Origin: Methylobacterium sp. Leaf112
GTDB taxonomy: Bacteria > Pseudomonadota > Alphaproteobacteria > Rhizobiales > Beijerinckiaceae
Direction of reading: 5' to 3'
Length of the DNA: 64,000 nucleotides
Assembly (NCBI RefSeq): GCF_001423295.1
Contig: NZ_LMNG01000023.1
Location: 329,680 to 393,679, forward strand
A program made the translations under genes and the position numbers. Under the pieces are notes generated by a model. That model was not told where the DNA came from. It saw only the letters and a list, made by a program, of their open reading frames with translations, and searched no databases. Of the stretch, positions 59,499 to 64,000 are shown in pieces; within the stretch, counting starts at the first letter, position 1; each line of letters opens with the position of its first letter.

Positions 59499-62400
59499 CT
59501 ACCGTCCAGTGTCCCTCACCCGGCGCCGCCGCGTCGTGACCTTGCGCAGGATGCGCGAGAGCTGCTCTACCGAATACGGCTTGTGAAGTAGGTCGAGGCC
59601 GTCAGTGCCGTTCTGCGCCAGGACGTGGCTGTAGCCTGACGCCAGGACCACCGGCAGGCCGACGTGCCGAAGCCCGATCTCCCGGGCCAGCTCGACGCCG
59701 TCCATGCCGGGCATGACCACGTCGGAGAACACGACGTCGAAACGGTCCGGCGCCTTCGCGAGCTCAGCCAGGGCCTGCCGTGCGTCCATCGCCCAGACCG
59801 TCTCGTAGCCGAGGTCGTGCAGCGTCTGGGTCGCGAAGTTGCCGACATCCCGGTTGTCCTCGACGAGAAGCACCCTGGTGCCGTGTCCGTCCATCAGGGG
59901 AGCCGGGTCCGCATCATCGACGACGGCCAGCGCATCCTTGACGGCGCGGGGCAGGTAGAGCGTGAAGGTCGTCCCCTCGCCGATGGCGCTCACGACACGG
60001 ACCTCGCCGCCCGACTGCTTGGCGAAACCGATCACCTGGGACAGGCCGAGGCCGGTGCCGTGCCCCACCTCCTTGGTGGTGAAGAACGGCTCGAAGATCC
60101 TGTCGAGGATGCCGGCGTCGATGCCTGTGCCGGTGTCCGAGATCGACAGGGCGACGAAGCGCCCGACGACCCTGGCATGGCTCCGGTCGCCGGGAATCGC
60201 GGCGACGTTCCGGACCGAGATGGTCAGCTTCCCCTCGCCGTCCATCGCGTCGCGGGCGTTCACGGCCATGTTGACGATGGCGGTCTCGAACTGGCTCGGG
60301 TCCGCGTCGATGAGGCAGGCCTCGTCGGGCATGCGCGTCACGGTGCGGATGCGCGATCCCGTCAGGGTGCCGATCATCTCCTCGATGGTCTCGACGCTTC
60401 TGGCGGCGTCGAACACCGCGGGCTTGAGCGCCTGCCGCCGGGCGAACGCGAGCAGCTGTCCGGTCAGCTTGGCTGCCCGCGTCACCGTGTCGGAGATCGC
60501 ACCGATGTATCGCTGACGCCGTTCCTCGGGGAGGTTCGGGCACTTCAGCAGGTCGGTCGACGACATGATGACGGTGAGCAGGTTGTTGAAATCGTGGGCG
60601 ACCCCGCCGGTAAGCTGACCGACGGCCTCCATTTTCTGGGCCTGGCGAAGCGCGTCCTGGGCCCTGTCAAGCTCGGCTGTGGCGCGCACGCGCTCCGTGA
60701 TGTCCTGGGCGTGGTGGAACGCGCCGAAGATCCGTCCGTCACCGTCCCTAAGCGGGGTGTACGAGACTTCCCAGTACGGCTTGACGATGCTCGGGTCGCC
60801 GAACTCCTCGACAACGGTAAACACTTCGCCGGCCAGGGCCCGCGCCATCAACGCCCGCATGACGGGCGCCTGGTCCTCCGTGAACAAGTCCGGGAAGACG
60901 TCCCCAAGATTGACGCGATAGCCGAAGATCCGATGGAATTCGTCGCTGTGCGCCTGGTTGAACGCGATGAGGCGGAAGTCGTGGTCGAAGGCGCAGATCG
61001 GTGCCCTGTCGGTTTCGACGATGGTGGCAAACAGGTCGCGTTCGGCAGTGCGCGCGGCGAGCGCCACCTCCCGTTCCTTCTCGACCGTGACGTCGCGCCC
61101 GGTGCAGTAGACCAGCCCGTCCTCGGGCACGCCGATCCACGAGATCCAACGGTAGGACCCGTCCTTGCGGCGGTAGCGGTTGGCGCATCCCACCGCTGGC
61201 TGGCCGTCCTCGATCCGTTCGAGGCCGACCCGGGTGCGCTCGACGTCATCGGGATGAAGGAGATCCCAGATCGGCGTCCGCGCGATCTCCACATCCGACC
61301 ATCCCAACAAGGTCTGCCAGGCCGGGTTCGAGGTCACCAGGTAGCCGTGCCGGTCCAGGGCGCACATCAAGTCGGGGGTAAGCGTCCACGTCCGCCCTCG
61401 GGCCTGGGTGCGCTCGACGACCTGACGTTCCAGGTCGGCGTTGAGGGTACGCAGGTCGGCCTCGGCCTGCCTCAGCACAGTGACGTCGTGAAAGACGCCG
61501 ATCATCCGCAGGTGCCCGCCCTCGTCCTGCAGGGGCTCGCTGGAACTCAGGATCGTGCGCGTGGTGCCGTCGGGCCTGGTGACGCGATAGTCGGCCACGA
61601 CCTCTGTGCCGTCGACGGCCGCCGCCTCGGTGAGGGCATGGGCACGTTCGACGTCGACCTTCTCCAGGCGGGAGAACACCTCGTCCTGGTGCACCGGTCC
61701 CTCCGGCGCGAGCCCGAAGATCTCGCGGCTCCTGTCGTCCATCTCGACCGTGCCGCTGACCGTGTCCCACTCGAAGATGCCGAGGCGTGCGATGTTGACG
61801 GCCATCGATAGGCGGGCCTGACCCTGGCGAGTGGCCGTCAGGGCGGTTTCGAGACGTTCGTGCCCGGCGGAGAGCGCCTCCTGTGTCCGTGTCCGGCAGA
61901 AGGATGCGAAGATGCGGCCGGACACGTCGCGGACGAGGGACTCCTCCTCCTGGGTCCAGCGTGCTGGCAAGGCCCGCTCGACGTGGACGATGGCGGTGAG
62001 GCCGTCTTCGATCATCACCGGCACGCATAGGGTGGTCCGGTCCGGTTCGCCCTGACGATATGGGCCGGGAACCACGGTTGCGGCGTCGACCCGCACGCTA
62101 CGACCAGCCTGAAGTGCGTCCATGACGCCAGGTCCAGGATCCGTAACGCAAGGGATACGGTCATCTCCGGCCGGCCACGTGCCGGCCGTCTCGAACTCAC
62201 CGGTTGCAACATCGTACTTGGCGAAGCCGCATCGGTCCGCCCCAAGGTGCCGACCGAGCCTTTCGCATCCGTCAGCGATGAGGCGACCGGAGGTGTCGCT
62301 CCCACGCAGGGCGTCACTGAGTTCGAGGAGGAACCCGCTGCGTTGACGCGCACGAACCCTTTCGGTCGTTTCCGTCGTGAGGCAGAGGACGCCAGAGACG

Positions 62401-62819
62401 TCGGAGCCGTCGTGGACGGGTGAGAAGGAATACGACCACCATGTCGCCTCCTCGGTCCCGTGCCGTTCCATTGCGATGGGGTCGTCCACGAAACGCCCCG
62501 CCTCACCGGTGAAGGCGCGCTCCAGCGCCGCCCGGACGGCGCCCCAGGCATCGGGCCAGACCATGGGAAGCGGCCGGCCGAGCGCTCCGTCGAGGCGCGT
62601 GCCGAGGATCGGACGGTAGGCGTCGTTGAATAGGAACGTCCGCTCCGGTCCCCAGACGAGGTACATGCTCTCGGGTGAGTTCAGCATGTTGCTCAGGGTG
62701 ACGCGGAACGCCGCCGGCCATCCATCAATCGGACCAAGGGACGTCGATGACCAATCGTGCGAGCGGATGGCATCGCCCATGGCTCCGCCGCCGACCGGGA
62801 AACTGGAAGCGTGTCGCAT
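59499..62819 (-). CDS. PAS/GAF hybrid histidine kinase with receiver
   Basis: 1106 residues, no membrane segment. Order: an N-terminal PAS-like domain (about 20-155, DWSSTSLGPIDGWPAAFRVT), GAF (165-310), PAS domains (about 335-455, 475-590, 610-730), a coil, then HisKA with VGQLTGGVAHDFNNLLTVIM (phospho-His in AHDFNN), HATPase with FFTTKEVGHGTGLGLSQVIG, and a C-terminal receiver (VVFSDVVMPGMDG). The HDFNN H-box is the class found in soluble PAS kinases of Hyphomicrobiales. The start lies four bases after the stop of an antitoxin-like gene. A single receiver is encoded downstream. Confidence 0.93.
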   Translation of the reverse strand: MRHASSFPVGGGAMGDAIRSHDWSSTSLGPIDGWPAAFRVTLSNMLNSPESMYLVWGPERTFLFNDAYRPILGTRLDGALGRPLPMVWPDAWGAVRAALERAFTGEAGRFVDDPIAMERHGTEEATWWSYSFSPVHDGSDVSGVLCLTTETTERVRARQRSGFLLELSDALRGSDTSGRLIADGCERLGRHLGADRCGFAKYDVATGEFETAGTWPAGDDRIPCVTDPGPGVMDALQAGRSVRVDAATVVPGPYRQGEPDRTTLCVPVMIEDGLTAIVHVERALPARWTQEEESLVRDVSGRIFASFCRTRTQEALSAGHERLETALTATRQGQARLSMAVNIARLGIFEWDTVSGTVEMDDRSREIFGLAPEGPVHQDEVFSRLEKVDVERAHALTEAAAVDGTEVVADYRVTRPDGTTRTILSSSEPLQDEGGHLRMIGVFHDVTVLRQAEADLRTLNADLERQVVERTQARGRTWTLTPDLMCALDRHGYLVTSNPAWQTLLGWSDVEIARTPIWDLLHPDDVERTRVGLERIEDGQPAVGCANRYRRKDGSYRWISWIGVPEDGLVYCTGRDVTVEKEREVALAARTAERDLFATIVETDRAPICAFDHDFRLIAFNQAHSDEFHRIFGYRVNLGDVFPDLFTEDQAPVMRALMARALAGEVFTVVEEFGDPSIVKPYWEVSYTPLRDGDGRIFGAFHHAQDITERVRATAELDRAQDALRQAQKMEAVGQLTGGVAHDFNNLLTVIMSSTDLLKCPNLPEERRQRYIGAISDTVTRAAKLTGQLLAFARRQALKPAVFDAARSVETIEEMIGTLTGSRIRTVTRMPDEACLIDADPSQFETAIVNMAVNARDAMDGEGKLTISVRNVAAIPGDRSHARVVGRFVALSISDTGTGIDAGILDRIFEPFFTTKEVGHGTGLGLSQVIGFAKQSGGEVRVVSAIGEGTTFTLYLPRAVKDALAVVDDADPAPLMDGHGTRVLLVEDNRDVGNFATQTLHDLGYETVWAMDARQALAELAKAPDRFDVVFSDVVMPGMDGVELAREIGLRHVGLPVVLASGYSHVLAQNGTDGLDLLHKPYSVEQLSRILRKVTTRRRRVRDTGR

Positions 62820-62823
62820 GGTG

Positions 62824-63021
62824 TCAGCGGGCCTTGCGGTCGGCGGCGAGGAGGCGGGCCTGCTCCTTGAGCAGGAAGTCCGGCTCGCATTGCTCCAGCA
62901 TCCGGAGGGCCGCCCTCACCACCTCGCTGACGCTTCCGTAGCGACCGGAATTCACGCGCTCCCCGAGGAAGGCGTGCTGTTCGGGCGTGATGGAAACGGT
63001 GACGGTTTTACGGACGGCCAT
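62824..63021 (-). CDS. ParD-like type II antitoxin without a toxin gene
   Basis: 65 residues. The N-terminal ribbon-helix-helix is clear (RKTVTVSITPEQHAFLGERV then NSGRYGSVSEVVRAALRML). ParD proteins usually have about 80-95 residues with a C-terminal part that wraps the ParE toxin; here it is short (EQARLLAADRKAR). The position where parE normally follows is taken by the hybrid kinase gene, which starts four bases on. No ParE-like frame is seen on either strand. It may repress its own operon, and with it the kinase gene, or be a decayed remnant. Confidence 0.75.
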   Translation of the reverse strand: MAVRKTVTVSITPEQHAFLGERVNSGRYGSVSEVVRAALRMLEQCEPDFLLKEQARLLAADRKAR

Positions 63022-63121
63022 CGACCACAGATACCACGTTCACACATCTGCTTACAGCTTGGCATTGCGTTTACGGCAAAGCTTGCGTCACGTTCGCGAG
63101 AGGGCTTGCACCCCATCGGAG

Positions 63122-63320
63122 GTGACGTGACTGGCTGGCTTTGGACCGGGCTGATTGAGAGGATCAGCCAGGACCGAAGGAGCTGGACATGCGGCGAGGT
63201 CAGAAGACGGGTGCGGAGCATGTGACGTGACTGGCTGGCTTTGGACCGGGCTGATTGAGAGGATCAGCCAGGACCGAAGGAGCTGGACATGCGGCGAGGT
63301 CAGAAGACGGGTGCGGAGCA
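63122..63320 (+). repeat. tandem duplication of the IS left end
   Basis: Bases 63122-63220 and 63222-63320 are identical 99-base copies (GTGACGTGACTGGCTGGCTT at the start, GGTGCGGAGCA at the end), one extra T between them. Each copy carries the ribosome binding site and first codons of orfA. The first copy's orfA reads twelve codons (MRRGQKTGAEHV, then one more) and stops. Confidence 0.9.
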
Positions 63321-63570
63321 GGTGGTGCTGAAGCTTCGCCAGATCGAGGTTCAGACGGCGCAGGGCAAGAGTTTGGCCCTGGCCTGCAAGGAGGCCGAGA
63401 TCTCCGAGCAGAGCTACTATCGCTGGCGCAAGGAGTACGGCGGCTTGCAGATCGACCAGGCGCGCCGGATGAAGGATCTGGAACGTGAGAACGCGCGATT
63501 GCGCCGGCTCGTGGCTGATTTGTCTTTGGAGAAGCAGGTGCTGGCGGACGTCGCCGCGGGAAACTTATAG
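63289..63570 (+). CDS. IS3-family transposase OrfA
   Basis: 93 residues with GAAGGAG upstream. The N-terminal helix-turn-helix (VVLKLRQIEVQTAQGKSLAL; ACKEAEISEQSYYRWRKEYG) binds the element ends, and a leucine-zipper-like helix follows (MKDLERENARLRRLVADLSL then EKQVL). It ends in TAG right after a -1 slippery site, the normal arrangement for making OrfAB transposase by frameshifting. Alone it probably acts as regulator of transposition. Confidence 0.92.
   Translation: MRRGQKTGAEQVVLKLRQIEVQTAQGKSLALACKEAEISEQSYYRWRKEYGGLQIDQARRMKDLERENARLRRLVADLSLEKQVLADVAAGNL
63558..63564 (+). promoter_or_regulatory. programmed -1 frameshift heptamer
   Basis: G GGA AAC in the orfA frame fits the X-XXY-YYZ rule; after a -1 slip the ribosome reads GGG AAA CTT and enters orfB. 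It lies three bases before the orfA stop TAG. Confidence 0.65.
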
Positions 63571-64000
63571 CCCCGGAGCGACGCCGGCAGGCCGTCGACG
63601 GCATCAGGGAGAAGTATGGTCTCTCAGAACGCCATGCCTGCCGGATCGTTGGCCAGCACCGGGGCACGCAACGCTACATACCGACTGTGCCGGCTGACGA
63701 GGATGCGCTGACCCGCGCCATCATCGCCTTGGCGTCTGAATACGGACGCTATGGCTACCGCCGTGTCACCGCGCTGCTGCAGGCAGCGGGCTGGCAGGTG
63801 GGCAAGGACCGGGTTCAGCGGATCTGGCGTCGTGAGGGGCTCAAGGTCCCGCAAAAGCATCGGCCGCGAAGCCGGTTGTGGTTGAACGATGGCTCCTGCG
63901 TGCGGCTGCGGCCTCTCCATCGCAATCACGTCTGGAGCTTCGATTTCGTGCAGACACAGACCCACGACGGGCGGAGCCTGCGCATCCTGACGCTGATCGC
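63564..64000 (+). CDS. IS3-family transposase OrfB, N-terminal part
   Basis: Read from CTT at 63564 in the -1 frame. The reading starts LIAPERRQAVDGIREKYGLS and continues ERHACRIVGQHRGTQRY (HTH_21 region), then EYGRYGYRRVTALLQAAGWQ and HRPRSRLWLNDG. The first catalytic Asp of the DDE integrase core is visible in NHVWSFDFVQTQT; the other two acidic residues lie beyond the window. It has no start codon of its own in a good context, so it is probably made only as the OrfAB fusion. Confidence 0.9.

Larger units (their letters stand above)
63122..64000 (+). mobile_element. IS3-family insertion sequence, left part, open at the window edge
   Basis: orfA and the start of orfB in the overlapping -1 frame, a slippery heptamer between them and GTGACGTGACTGG-type end sequences identify an IS3-family element, most like the IS407/IS51 branches. 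The right end is outside the window. The left boundary is uncertain because of the duplicated end. Confidence 0.88.

Noticed and set aside
59664..61811. 715-residue open frame on the plus strand opposite the PAS hybrid kinase
   Set aside because: Antisense shadow; low-complexity Arg/Gly/Asp-rich reading.
62300..63120. ParE toxin frame belonging to the ParD-like gene
   Set aside because: The sequence downstream of the antitoxin is kinase-coding from its ATG and no ParE-like frame exists on either strand.
1..64000. CRISPR arrays or phage structural genes
   Set aside because: The only repeats are the dispersed family, paired leaders and the IS end; no regularly spaced short repeats and no phage modules were seen.

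Overview
GC-rich chromosomal DNA that looks alphaproteobacterial, most likely Methylobacterium or a close relative in Hyphomicrobiales. The grounds are HWE-type and hybrid histidine kinases, a CheB-CheR-PAS protein, BLUF and cobalamin-binding photosensor proteins, an exact EcfG-type (general stress sigma) promoter, and a dispersed intergenic repeat family. This assignment rests on gene content only.

Layout. 1-2.6 kb: nitrile hydratase operon on the minus strand (G3E GTPase, DUF1097 membrane protein, beta subunit, start of alpha subunit). 2.7-8 kb: a GlxA-type regulator, then a minus-strand pair (alpha/beta hydrolase, MHS transporter) that appears to start at a sigma-54 promoter, beside a divergent sigma-54 activator. 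8.4-11.6 kb: CheB-CheR-PAS protein with two small unknown genes. 12.1-25.2 kb: 2-aminoethylphosphonate (AEP) region. LysR, DeoR and an EamA transporter run leftwards. phnW, phnX, an ABC transporter, a Na/Pi-type transporter, alanine racemase and D-amino-acid dehydrogenase run rightwards. The last two could return the alanine made by PhnW to pyruvate. 25.5-33.8 kb: signalling island with a CHASE-PAS hybrid kinase, a receiver-CYTH fusion, a NarL-type regulator, an HPt protein and a GAF/PAS HWE kinase. 34.3-37.6 kb: TonB-dependent siderophore receptor and a secreted esterase.

37.9-48.1 kb: two cobalamin-riboswitch operons in the same direction. One is btuB-btuF-btuC-btuD followed by an unknown protein and a P-loop kinase. 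The other is a siderophore-type TonB receptor with a DUF1624 membrane protein. Both leaders end in the same hairpin, which covers the ribosome binding site. 48.4-50.4 kb: two BLUF proteins and a B12-binding-domain protein, in effect a split AppA. 51-59 kb: ordinary metabolic and small stress-type genes, including an LLM flavin oxidoreductase/GH15 pair behind an EcfG promoter. 59-63 kb: a single receiver and a PAS hybrid kinase, the kinase preceded by an orphan ParD-like antitoxin. 63.1-64 kb: left part of an IS3-family element with a tandemly duplicated end and a -1 frameshift heptamer; it runs off the window.

No rRNA gene, complete tRNA gene or CRISPR array was seen. Most long gaps between genes carry a copy of the dispersed repeat.
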